DNA of 54,038 nt from an uncultured Prevotella sp. (GTDB lineage Bacteria; Bacteroidota; Bacteroidia; Bacteroidales; Bacteroidaceae): the NCBI GenBank assembly GCA_900315525.1, contig OMZO01000026.1:1-54038 (forward strand), in the 5' to 3' direction. Made by a program: the position numbers and the translations under genes. The stretch's first letter is position 1. Each line of letters starts with the position of its first letter. A model generated the notes under the pieces. That model ran no database searches. It had not been told where the DNA came from and saw only the letters and a list, made by a program, of their open reading frames with translations. Shown here in pieces: positions 34,159-42,014 of the stretch.

Positions 34159-35979
34159 ATGCACATACCTAAGCGCTATCTGCTCTATCAGCAGAAATAT
34201 GTTGCACCATACGTTAATATGCTGCTTCAGGTGGTTTCTTTCTTTGCTCATCTGGCAGCTGTTGCGTTGATTGTCTGTGCGACATTGGAGTTTGGCTTTG
34301 AGCTGTCTGCTCAGTTGAGGCATGAATTCGCCTGGCTCTATTTCTGTGTGTGGATAACGTTTCTGGTGGACCGAATCAGTCACCTGATACTGAAGAAGTC
34401 GGCATATAGTTTCTGGGGGTGGGGTGTCAATGCACTTCTGGCACTGACGCTGTTACCCATCATCGTCAAAGTGCTGGGAATTGATGATAGCACTGGGGTG
34501 ATGAGTGTCCTGGATAATCGGGTTTTCCACTTGCTGGTGTTGTTCGTGATATCCGTCATCGACCTCTCCGATGCGATGATGAGTTCATTGGGCAAGAAGT
34601 CGAATCCGGCCTTGATGATGGCCGTCAGTTTCCTGTTCATCATACTGGTGGGCTCGGGTCTTCTGCTGATGCCGCGCTGTGTCCATCATGGTGTTCACCT
34701 ATCATGGGTAGATTCGTTGTTTACGGCCACCAGTGCCGTTTGTGTGACGGGCTTGACGACCATCGATGTACCTACTACATTTACCGTGTTCGGACAGATG
34801 GTCATCATGCTATTGATACAGATAGGTGGTTTGGGTGTGATGACCATTACCAGTTTCTTCGCCCTTTTCTTTATGGGCAACGCTTCGATCTACAACCAGA
34901 TGCTCGTGCGCGATATGGTGAGTTCGAAGTCGCTGGCTTCCCTCTGGTCGACGTTGCTTAATATCTTTGGCTTTACAGCCTTCATCGAACTGGCGGGAGC
35001 TGTGGCTATCTTCTTCAATATTCATGGTACGATTGGGCTCAGTCTCGCCCAGGAACTGTTCTTCAGCCTCTTCCATTCCATATCGGCCTTCTGCAATGGA
35101 GGTTTTTCCATCTATCGCAACGGACTGAGTGCCCCCGAATTGATGGAGCATCATTGCTGGCTTTACATCATCATCGCGCTGCTTATCATTCTCGGAGGTA
35201 TTGGCTACCCTGTGCTGGTGAATTTCAAGATGGCAGTCTATAAGTATATCGAAGGCATCTGGAAATGGATTCATGGGCAGCGCTACGTTCGTTTCAGCAT
35301 TCCCAACCTTTATGACATGAATACGAAGATTGTGCTCCGTACGACAGTAGTCCTCATATTGGTGGGTAGTGTCTTGATAGGTTTCTTTGAATGGAACAAC
35401 ACGTTCTCCGGCATGCCTTTGGAAGAGAAACTAACACAGGCTTTCTTCAATGCAGTTAGTCCGCGAACGGCAGGTTTCATCAGTATTGACCTCGGTAGTA
35501 TGTGCATTCAGAGCATCATTATCTATACTATATTGATGTGGATTGGTGGTGCTTCGCAGTCTACGGCAGGCGGTATCAAGGTGAATGCCTTTGCTGTTAG
35601 TCTGCTTAATATCCGCGCCGTCGTACGGGGTTCTGATCGGGTGGAGTTTGCGGGGCGCGAACTGTCGCTCGACTCTTTGCGCAGGGCCAATGTGGCTGTC
35701 TTTGTCAGCATCGGCATATTGACGCTCTTCGTCTTTGTGATGACGGTTCTTGAACCACATCTGCCCCTCAAGGCGATTATCTTTGAATGTGTGTCGGCTT
35801 TCGGCACCGTAGGTTCCTCCCTTGGTATTACCGCCCAGTTGGGCGATGCTGCCAAGTTGCTTCTCGTAGTGTTGATGTTCCTTGGGCGTGTCGGCTTGGT
35901 TACATTGGCCCAAGGCATACTGCATCAGTATAAGAATCAGAATTATCAATTGCCAAAAGACAGTATTATCATATCATGA
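34159..35979 (+). CDS. KtrB/TrkH-family potassium transporter
   Basis: The 606-residue inner-membrane protein has an extra N-terminal membrane region of about 120 residues in front of the canonical four-fold pore repeat. Selectivity-filter segments are visible as TATSAVCVTGLTT, HSISAFCNGGFS, NAVSPRTAGFIS and ECVSAFGTVGSSLG. It takes up K+ (perhaps Na+-coupled) together with the cytoplasmic regulatory ring protein encoded next, with which it overlaps by 4 bp (ATGA). A TTG at 34135 is a possible earlier start; ATG 34159 is preferred. A second, different K+ system is encoded at 42015-44821. Confidence 0.9.
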   Translation: MHIPKRYLLYQQKYVAPYVNMLLQVVSFFAHLAAVALIVCATLEFGFELSAQLRHEFAWLYFCVWITFLVDRISHLILKKSAYSFWGWGVNALLALTLLPIIVKVLGIDDSTGVMSVLDNRVFHLLVLFVISVIDLSDAMMSSLGKKSNPALMMAVSFLFIILVGSGLLLMPRCVHHGVHLSWVDSLFTATSAVCVTGLTTIDVPTTFTVFGQMVIMLLIQIGGLGVMTITSFFALFFMGNASIYNQMLVRDMVSSKSLASLWSTLLNIFGFTAFIELAGAVAIFFNIHGTIGLSLAQELFFSLFHSISAFCNGGFSIYRNGLSAPELMEHHCWLYIIIALLIILGGIGYPVLVNFKMAVYKYIEGIWKWIHGQRYVRFSIPNLYDMNTKIVLRTTVVLILVGSVLIGFFEWNNTFSGMPLEEKLTQAFFNAVSPRTAGFISIDLGSMCIQSIIIYTILMWIGGASQSTAGGIKVNAFAVSLLNIRAVVRGSDRVEFAGRELSLDSLRRANVAVFVSIGILTLFVFVMTVLEPHLPLKAIIFECVSAFGTVGSSLGITAQLGDAAKLLLVVLMFLGRVGLVTLAQGILHQYKNQNYQLPKDSIIIS

Positions 35980-36662
35980 AGTGTATCATTATTGGTTTAG
36001 GAACTTACGGCAAGGTGCTTGCTGTCGAATTTACGGAGTACGGTCACGAGGTCATTGGTGCCGATAACGATGCCAGTCGTGTGGAACGTGTGAAGGATAG
36101 TTGTGCCGCAGTGTTTCAGATTGATGCCTGCGACGAGTTGGCGCTATCGGTATTACCGCTGAAGAAGGTGGATGTGGTTATAGTGGCCATTGGCCGTAAT
36201 CTGGGTGCCTCTGTGCGTGTGGTGGCCTTGCTGAAGAAGTTAGGTGTGAAACATATCTATGCCCGTGCCAATGACTATGTGCATAGGAACATCTTGCAGG
36301 CTTTCGATATCGACCGGGTGCTCATCCCCGAAGAGCGGGCTGCTCACGACCTGGTGCGCCAGATGGAATTGGGCGTGAAGACCTCTTTGTTCCGTGTCGA
36401 TGGGAAATATTGTGTCTTCATGTTCAGTATCCCTGAATCATTCGTTGGTCAGCAGGTCAATGACTTGCATCTCTACGATGAGTTTGGACTGAAGATTATC
36501 GCGGTCAAGCAGGCGGGGAAGACCATCAACGGCATTGGTATAGCCTATAATGAGGCGGCAGTGACCCAGGTCGTGGAGGGGGGACTTGTCTTGCAGGCCG
36601 ATGATGAACTCGTGTGCTACGGCAAAGAGTCCGACTTCAGGAAATTCTGTAGGATGCTATAG
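35976..36662 (+). CDS. KtrA/TrkA-type potassium channel regulatory protein (RCK)
   Basis: The 228-residue cytoplasmic protein has one RCK-N Rossmann domain with GLGTYGKVLA and the adenosine-ribose-binding aspartate near GADND. A TrkA-C domain follows from about residue 140. One RCK-N plus one RCK-C is the KtrA layout, in contrast to the double TrkA at 43466-44821. It binds ATP/ADP or NAD(H) and gates the pore encoded just upstream. Confidence 0.92.
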   Translation: MKCIIIGLGTYGKVLAVEFTEYGHEVIGADNDASRVERVKDSCAAVFQIDACDELALSVLPLKKVDVVIVAIGRNLGASVRVVALLKKLGVKHIYARANDYVHRNILQAFDIDRVLIPEERAAHDLVRQMELGVKTSLFRVDGKYCVFMFSIPESFVGQQVNDLHLYDEFGLKIIAVKQAGKTINGIGIAYNEAAVTQVVEGGLVLQADDELVCYGKESDFRKFCRML

Positions 36663-36676
36663 GCATAACACGAAAT

Positions 36677-36709
36677 ATCCCTCAGGCTGTGATCGACCTG
36701 AGGGATTTT
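36677..36709 (+). terminator. Terminator of the potassium uptake pair
   Basis: ATCCCTCAGG (36677-36686) and CCTGAGGGAT (36697-36706) form a perfect 10-bp stem with a 10-nt loop, followed by TTTTA. It faces the end of the minus-strand tRNA gene and may serve both. Confidence 0.75.
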
Positions 36710-36717
36710 AAATTGTG

Positions 36718-36792
36718 TAGGGACACCCGGGCTCGAACCGGGGACCTCTGCAATGTGACTGCAGCGCTCTAAACCAACTGGGCTATGCCCCT
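36718..36792 (-). tRNA. tRNA-Val (anticodon CAC)
   Basis: The 75-nt gene folds as a full cloverleaf. Acceptor AGGGGCA/TGTCCCT has one G-U pair, discriminator A, and no encoded CCA. The anticodon stem CTGCA/TGCAG encloses loop GTCACAT, so the anticodon is CAC (complement of 36755-36757) and reads GUG. The T arm CCCGG-TTCGAGC-CCGGG is canonical. The D stem GCCC/GAGC contains a C12-A23 mismatch where most tRNAs have U-A. Strand is set by the T loop and the AGTTGG D loop. Confidence 0.88.
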
Positions 36793-36812
36793 ATACTTTT
36801 TCTTAGCGGGTG

Positions 36813-36843
36813 CAAAAGTAATCATTATTTTCGAAATAACAAA
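36813..36843 (-). promoter_or_regulatory. Promoter of the tRNA gene
   Basis: On the minus strand TTTG (complement of 36840-36843) and TACTTTTG (complement of 36813-36820) are 19 bp apart. The -7 box lies about 20 bp upstream of the mature tRNA 5' end. Confidence 0.7.
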
Positions 36844-36914
36844 AAAATAACTCTTTTTTCTGCTGAAAATAGTTAAAAACCGTGTAATCCGTGTAATCCG
36901 TAGCTTATTTTTAG

Positions 36915-36922
36915 TACCTTTG
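36915..36922 (+). promoter_or_regulatory. -7 element of glyS
   Basis: TACCTTTG followed by CAG stands 28 bp before the start codon. Just upstream, CCGTGTAAT occurs twice in tandem (36880-36898), which could be a regulator site or a scrap of the repeat seen at 49117-49206. Confidence 0.6.
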
Positions 36923-36950
36923 CAGTCAGATTTGCAAATTAAATTTTATT

Positions 36951-38492
36951 ATGGCACAAGAAGATGTATTTAAGAAGATCGTGAGCCATTGCAAGGAGTA
37001 CGGTTTCGTGTTCCCCAGCAGTGAGATTTACGATGGTTTAGGCGCTGTATATGACTACGGTCAGAACGGTGTGGAGTTGAAGAATAATATCAAGCAGTAC
37101 TGGTGGAAGGCAATGACGATGCTGCACGAGAACATCGTGGGTATCGACTCTGCCATCTTTATGCACCCGACGATATGGAAGGCTTCTGGACATGTGGATG
37201 CCTTCAACGATCCCCTTATCGACAACCGTGACTCAAAGAAGCGCTATCGCGCCGATGTGCTCATCGAGGACCAGATTGCTAAGTATGATGAGAAGATTCA
37301 GAAAGAGGTCGAAAAGGCTCGTAAGCGCTTTGGCGACTCTTTCGATGAGGCGAAATATCTGGAGACCAGCGAGCGTGTGAAGGAGACCAAGGAGAAGCGC
37401 GATGCTTTGCATGCCCGCTATGCTGCTGCTATGCAGGGGCCTGACCTCGACGAGCTGAAGCAGATTATCCTCGACGAGGAGATCGTGGATCCCATTAGTG
37501 GTACGAAGAACTGGACCGACGTGCGTCAGTTCAATCTGATGTTCTCTACTGAGATGGGCTCTACGGCAGACGGATCGATGAAAATCTACCTGCGTCCTGA
37601 GACTGCTCAGGGTATCTTCGTGAACTACCTGAACGTACAAAAGACCGGTCGTATGAAGATTCCTTTCGGTATTGCGCAGATCGGTAAGGCTTTCCGTAAC
37701 GAGATTGTGGCTCGTCAGTTCATCTTCCGTATGAGGGAGTTCGAACAGATGGAGATGCAGTTCTTCGTACAGCCAGGTACAGAGTTGGAGTGGTTCCCCA
37801 AGTGGAAGGAGACGCGTATGAAGTGGCATCAGGCTCTGGGCTTCGGTGCAGAGAACTATCGTTTCCACGACCACGACAAGTTGGCTCACTATGCTAATGC
37901 TGCTACCGATATCGAGTTCAAGATGCCGTTCGGCTTCAAGGAGGTAGAGGGTATCCACTCTCGTACTAACTTCGACCTCTCGCAGCATGAGAAGTACTCT
38001 GGCAAGTCGATCAAGTATTTTGATCCTCAGACCAATGAGAGCTACACGCCGTATGTCATCGAGACCTCTATCGGTGTCGATCGTATGTTCCTTTCTATCA
38101 TGTGTCATGCTTTTGATGAGGAGAAACTGGAGAATGGCGAGACTCGCGTGGTGTTGAAGTTGCCTGCAGCCCTGGCTCCTGTGAAGTGTGCCGTTATGCC
38201 GTTGGTTAAGAAAGACGGTCTGCCCGAGAAGGCCCGCGAGATCATCGACCAGCTGAAGTTCCACTTCAACTGCCAGTATGACGAGAAGGACTCTATCGGC
38301 AAGCGCTATCGTCGTCAGGACGCTATTGGTACACCCTATTGCGTCACCGTCGATCACGATACGCTTACAGACGGTAAGGTGACACTTCGTTTCCGTGATA
38401 CGATGGAGCAGGAGCGTGTGAATATCAGCGACCTCAACTCCATCATTGAGGATAAGGTGAGCATCGCTAGCCTGCTGAAGAAACTCCAGTAA
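36951..38492 (+). CDS. glyS: Glycyl-tRNA synthetase, dimeric (eukaryotic/archaeal-like) type
   Basis: The 513-residue class II synthetase charges tRNA-Gly. SSEIYDGLGAVYDYGQNGVELKNNI is split around the N-terminal motif 1 region; LRPETAQGIFVNY and FRNEIVARQFIFRMREFEQME form motif 2; and ETSIGVDRMFLSI belongs to motif 3. A C-terminal anticodon-binding domain covers about 410-513. This is the single-chain alpha2 enzyme, not the alpha2-beta2 GlyQ/GlyS form. The FKBP gene begins on its last base, so the two are coupled. Confidence 0.95.
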   Translation: MAQEDVFKKIVSHCKEYGFVFPSSEIYDGLGAVYDYGQNGVELKNNIKQYWWKAMTMLHENIVGIDSAIFMHPTIWKASGHVDAFNDPLIDNRDSKKRYRADVLIEDQIAKYDEKIQKEVEKARKRFGDSFDEAKYLETSERVKETKEKRDALHARYAAAMQGPDLDELKQIILDEEIVDPISGTKNWTDVRQFNLMFSTEMGSTADGSMKIYLRPETAQGIFVNYLNVQKTGRMKIPFGIAQIGKAFRNEIVARQFIFRMREFEQMEMQFFVQPGTELEWFPKWKETRMKWHQALGFGAENYRFHDHDKLAHYANAATDIEFKMPFGFKEVEGIHSRTNFDLSQHEKYSGKSIKYFDPQTNESYTPYVIETSIGVDRMFLSIMCHAFDEEKLENGETRVVLKLPAALAPVKCAVMPLVKKDGLPEKAREIIDQLKFHFNCQYDEKDSIGKRYRRQDAIGTPYCVTVDHDTLTDGKVTLRFRDTMEQERVNISDLNSIIEDKVSIASLLKKLQ

Positions 38493-39106
38493 TGTTTATG
38501 GTAACGAAAAGACTATATCAGTTATCCGGCATACTCTGTCTGCTGTTGACGCTGTCGTTCTCGTTGTATTCGTGCAGTGAGGAGAGCGGCACAGAAGACG
38601 AGTATGCAGACTGGCAGACACGCAACGATGCTATCGTGAAGGTGTGGGCTAATGATCCCAGCCTGACCAGGATCAAGAGCTATACTGAAGATCCGACTAC
38701 GGAGGGTGACCCTACCTATTATGTATATGTGAAGAAACTGGAGGAAACAGAAAACTTAGGAGCCCCGAGACCGCTCTTCACTGATACTGTTCGTGTGGCC
38801 TATCGTGGCAGACTCATCCCCTCTGCTTCCTATCCGAATGGCTATGTGTTTGACCAAAGCTTTATTGGTGATTTCAGTTGGAAGACGTCGGCTATGACGC
38901 AGTTGCGTTGTGGCAGTTTCATAGAGGGCTTCACCACGGCTCTGATGGATATGCGTGTCGGTGATCGCTGGCTCGTGTATATCCCCTATCAGATGGCATA
39001 CGGCTCTGGTTCTTCGACAACCTATCCAGCCTACAGCAATATGATTTTCGAAATCGCACTCTTCGACTGCTGGCATCCGGGCGAGAAACGTCCGCCTTTA
39101 AAGTAG
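38492..39106 (+). CDS. FKBP-type peptidyl-prolyl isomerase lipoprotein
   Basis: The 204-residue protein has a lipoprotein signal ending in SLYSC (cysteine about residue 28), an N-terminal segment of about 70 residues and an FKBP domain (about 90-200). The domain shows DTVRVAYRGRLI, YVFDQSF, GSFIEGFTTALMDMRVGDRW and YIPYQMAYGS, the order of a functional isomerase. It would assist protein folding in the periplasm or at the outer membrane. Its ATG overlaps the stop of glyS by one base; ATG 38498 is an alternative start. Confidence 0.9.
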   Translation: MFMVTKRLYQLSGILCLLLTLSFSLYSCSEESGTEDEYADWQTRNDAIVKVWANDPSLTRIKSYTEDPTTEGDPTYYVYVKKLEETENLGAPRPLFTDTVRVAYRGRLIPSASYPNGYVFDQSFIGDFSWKTSAMTQLRCGSFIEGFTTALMDMRVGDRWLVYIPYQMAYGSGSSTTYPAYSNMIFEIALFDCWHPGEKRPPLK

Positions 39107-39148
39107 TGTTGAGTGCGGTTGGGTGATTTTTACTGACAAACACCGTGA

Positions 39149-39967
39149 ATGGCTATGCAGAAGTACGCGGACTATATCAAGCGGATCGAGATTGACTCGC
39201 TTTGGAGCGGGAAGAAACACATTGTGTGGGAACTGAATCGTCAGGTGAACATCCTGAGCGGTAGTAACGGCCAGGGTAAGAGCACTATCCTGAATAAGGT
39301 GGTGAAGGGCCTTGTCGCTGGAGGCGAGTTCCCTTCCCATATGCTGAAAGGGGTGAAACTTGACGTGGAGCCTGAGGATGCAAAGTGGATACGCTATGAC
39401 GTGATTCGCTCGCTGGACTCACCTGTGCTCGACCTCGATACTATGGCTCACGTGGATACGCGCATTTCCTCTGCACTCGACTTCCAGCTCTACCACTTGC
39501 AGCGGAAGTACCTCGACTATCAGGTGAATATCGGCAACCGCATCATTGCTGAACTACAATCGGGAAATACAGATGCTGCCCAACAACTCTCGATGCAGAA
39601 GAAACGTTTCCAGGATATCGTTGATGACCTGTTCTCGGAGACGGGCAAGAAGATCGTGCGGACAGAGAACGAGATACGCTTCTCGCAGATAGGCGAGACA
39701 TTGGTGCCCTATCAGTTGTCGAGCGGTGAGAAGCAGATGTTGGCCATCTTACTGACAGTGCTCGTAGAGGACAATCAGTCCTACGTGCTCTTTATGGATG
39801 AGCCCGAAGTGAGCCTCCATATCGAGTGGCAGAAGCGTCTCATTGACCTTTGTCTGGAACTGAATCCGAATGTGCAGATTATCCTGACAACGCATTCGCC
39901 GGCAGTGGTGATGAACGGCTGGGTGGATGCTGTGACGGAGGTCAGCGATATTACGTTGTCAGCGTGA
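39149..39967 (+). CDS. Small AAA/ABC-type ATPase paired with DUF4435 (PARIS AriA-like)
   Basis: The 272-residue ATPase has Walker A SGSNGQGKST (about 37-46), signature-like LSSGEKQML, Walker B YVLFMDEPEVSLH and a downstream LTTHSPAV histidine. These make it a compact SMC/ABC-like ATPase of the AAA_15/AAA_21 group. The middle, where larger relatives carry a long coiled coil, is short. The gene immediately precedes a DUF4435 gene, the same pairing as AriA-AriB of the PARIS anti-phage system. AriA of characterised systems is clearly longer (over 400 residues), so this may be a miniature version or a conserved non-defence relative. It lies 42 bp after the FKBP gene with no promoter of its own. 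Confidence 0.8.
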   Translation: MAMQKYADYIKRIEIDSLWSGKKHIVWELNRQVNILSGSNGQGKSTILNKVVKGLVAGGEFPSHMLKGVKLDVEPEDAKWIRYDVIRSLDSPVLDLDTMAHVDTRISSALDFQLYHLQRKYLDYQVNIGNRIIAELQSGNTDAAQQLSMQKKRFQDIVDDLFSETGKKIVRTENEIRFSQIGETLVPYQLSSGEKQMLAILLTVLVEDNQSYVLFMDEPEVSLHIEWQKRLIDLCLELNPNVQIILTTHSPAVVMNGWVDAVTEVSDITLSA

Positions 39968-40005
39968 TGGCTGGGAGTGCGGCCTGAATAAGTGCAGGTT
40001 CATAA

Positions 40006-41049
40006 ATGGATATGGCGAAAGGGAAGAATGGTGGCTCAAAAGGCTTGCAGAGCTATATCAATAGCCAGTATTTCGAGGCAGCCAACGCGCTGAAATCGAA
40101 ACGGGCACGCCGGCGTATCGTAGCCTATGTGGAAAGCTACGATGATATCTATTTCTGGCGCACAGTACTCAGTGAGTTTGAGAACGACAAACGATACTTT
40201 GAGGTTATGCTTCCCTCTAAGACGGGCTTGTCGAGAGGAAAGAAATCGGTGTTGATGAATTTCCTGGAGGGAGAACCGTTAGGCAGGGATATGATTGCTT
40301 GTGTCGATGCCGACTTCGATTATCTTCTCCAGGGTGCTACTGCTCAGTCGCAGAAGGTGCTGGAAAGTCCCTATGTCTTTCATACCTATGTCTATGCTAT
40401 AGAAAACTATCAGTGCTATGCCCCTTCGTTGCACAATGTCTGTGTGGCTGTGACACTCAACGACCACCGGATCTTTGACTTCCGTGACTACTTCAGTCGG
40501 TTCAGCGAGATCTTGTTCCCCCTTTTCGTTTGGTCTGTCATGCTTTACCGGAATGGCAACTATCCGAAATTCTCAATCACAGATTTCAACCGAGTCGCTG
40601 ACCCAGGAGGTTTTACACCAACCAATCCTGAGCCCTCTTTGGAGAATATCAAGCGAAAGGTACGTACCCGTATCGGTGAATTGCAGCGCTTATTCCCAGA
40701 CGCGAAAGAAGAGTATCTCCAGACGAAGGATGACGTGAAGGCTTTGGGCGTGACGCCGCAGACCACCTACCTTTATATGCAGGGGCATCATCTCTTCGAC
40801 ACTGTGGTGACACCGATTTTGTCAAAGGTGTGTAACATACTTAGACAGGAGCGCCAGAACGAAATTTATCATGCCAAGGCTCATCTGACGCAGAAACAAA
40901 ACGAGATGACCTGCTACGAAAATTCGTTGCAGGATATCAAGGTCATGCTCAAAAAGAACAACGGCTATATGGTGTCAGAGCAGTTCCATCGTGTGCAGGA
41001 AGACGTTAGACGGTACTTGGACGACCAGCCGGAGCAATCAACTAAATAA
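40006..41049 (+). CDS. DUF4435 (TOPRIM-like) protein, AriB-like partner of the ATPase
   Basis: The 347-residue protein matches DUF4435 (PF14491). VAYVESYDDIYFW (E43) and MIACVDADFDYLL (aspartates near 105-109) are the metal-binding acidic residues of a TOPRIM-like fold. HTYVYAIENYQCY and LYMQGHHLFD are further conserved segments. The C-terminal 80 residues are helical and probably form a coiled coil. In PARIS, AriB is the nuclease effector released by AriA when a phage anti-restriction protein is detected. The gene is 38 bp after the ATPase gene. Its end overlaps the convergent manA gene by 8 bp. An in-frame ATG at 40012 is an alternative start. Confidence 0.8.
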   Translation: MDMAKGKNGGSKGLQSYINSQYFEAANALKSKRARRRIVAYVESYDDIYFWRTVLSEFENDKRYFEVMLPSKTGLSRGKKSVLMNFLEGEPLGRDMIACVDADFDYLLQGATAQSQKVLESPYVFHTYVYAIENYQCYAPSLHNVCVAVTLNDHRIFDFRDYFSRFSEILFPLFVWSVMLYRNGNYPKFSITDFNRVADPGGFTPTNPEPSLENIKRKVRTRIGELQRLFPDAKEEYLQTKDDVKALGVTPQTTYLYMQGHHLFDTVVTPILSKVCNILRQERQNEIYHAKAHLTQKQNEMTCYENSLQDIKVMLKKNNGYMVSEQFHRVQEDVRRYLDDQPEQSTK

Positions 41050-41995
41050 AGGTCTCAAGGAACTTGATGGTACCCTCAACCTTCACCTCTTTGGTGGTGG
41101 CGGGCAGCAACAGGGTGTCGCCCATCTGGAATGATACCTCTTGGTCATCGCAACTGAGACGCCCATTACCTTTCACACCGATAAGAATGACGAAGGAGTC
41201 GAGATCGCTATAGTCGATTGTCATCGGTTCTGTGAGGTCATAGACCGAAGTCGTGAAATAGGGACACTCCACGAGTTCGATGCCTTCATTTACCTTGGGG
41301 GTGTAACCACATCGGTAGTTTGGAAGTACGGTATAGTCAATGCTTTCTGCTGCCAACTCAGTATGGAGTTCGCGGTAGTTCCCGTTCTTGTCCTTACGCT
41401 TAAAGTCGTAGATGCGATAGGTAACGTCGGAGGTCTGCTGGATTTCAGCAACAAAACAGCCCGCACCAATGGCATGAATACGCCCCGCAGGGATGAAGAA
41501 TACGTCACCCTCATGGACTTCGTAGCGAGCCAGGGCATCGGTGATGGTGTCGTTATCGACCATCGCCTTGTACTCTTCTGGCGTGATTTTCTGTTTCAGA
41601 CCGTTATAGAGTTGTGCGCCTGGAGTTGGTTCGAGTGCATACCACATCTCGGTCTTTCCGCGTGACTTACCCTGACGGTGGGCAATTTCGTCGTTCGGGT
41701 GAACTTGGATAGAGAGGTCCTGACTGGCGTCAATGAACTTGATCAGCAATGGGAACTCATTCCCGAAGCGGGAATAGTTGTCTTTGCCCACGAGCTCATC
41801 TTTGTGTTCGCGTACGAGCTGGTTGAGTGATTTCCCCTTTTCAGGGCCGTTGGCAACGATGGTCTCATTGTTTTCGACACCTGATATCTCCCAGCTCTCA
41901 CCTACATTTTCCATCTGTGTGTCCAGATGTTTGAAGGGGATAATCTTGTCACCTCCCCAGAGTGTCTGCTTCAGCAGCGGTTCAAATTTGTACAT
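41042..41995 (-). CDS. manA: Mannose-6-phosphate isomerase, class I
   Basis: The 317-residue zinc enzyme interconverts mannose 6-phosphate and fructose 6-phosphate. KQTLWGGDKI is the start signature; QVHPND and a downstream EMWY give metal ligands (Q, H, E), and GDVFFIPAGRIHAIG carries the catalytic-site histidine region. The short length without the extra C-terminal domain matches the Firmicutes/Bacteroidota form. It is the last gene of the dxs-trkA-trkH-manA strand, 19 bp after trkH, and overlaps the convergent DUF4435 gene. Confidence 0.93.
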   Translation of the reverse strand: MYKFEPLLKQTLWGGDKIIPFKHLDTQMENVGESWEISGVENNETIVANGPEKGKSLNQLVREHKDELVGKDNYSRFGNEFPLLIKFIDASQDLSIQVHPNDEIAHRQGKSRGKTEMWYALEPTPGAQLYNGLKQKITPEEYKAMVDNDTITDALARYEVHEGDVFFIPAGRIHAIGAGCFVAEIQQTSDVTYRIYDFKRKDKNGNYRELHTELAAESIDYTVLPNYRCGYTPKVNEGIELVECPYFTTSVYDLTEPMTIDYSDLDSFVILIGVKGNGRLSCDDQEVSFQMGDTLLLPATTKEVKVEGTIKFLETFI

Positions 41996-42014
41996 CGTTA
42001 TTATAGTAAAGCAG

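Noticed and set aside
36880-36898. CRISPR-like tandem repeat before glyS
   Set aside because: Only two 9-10-bp copies without spacers; no CRISPR array exists in the window.
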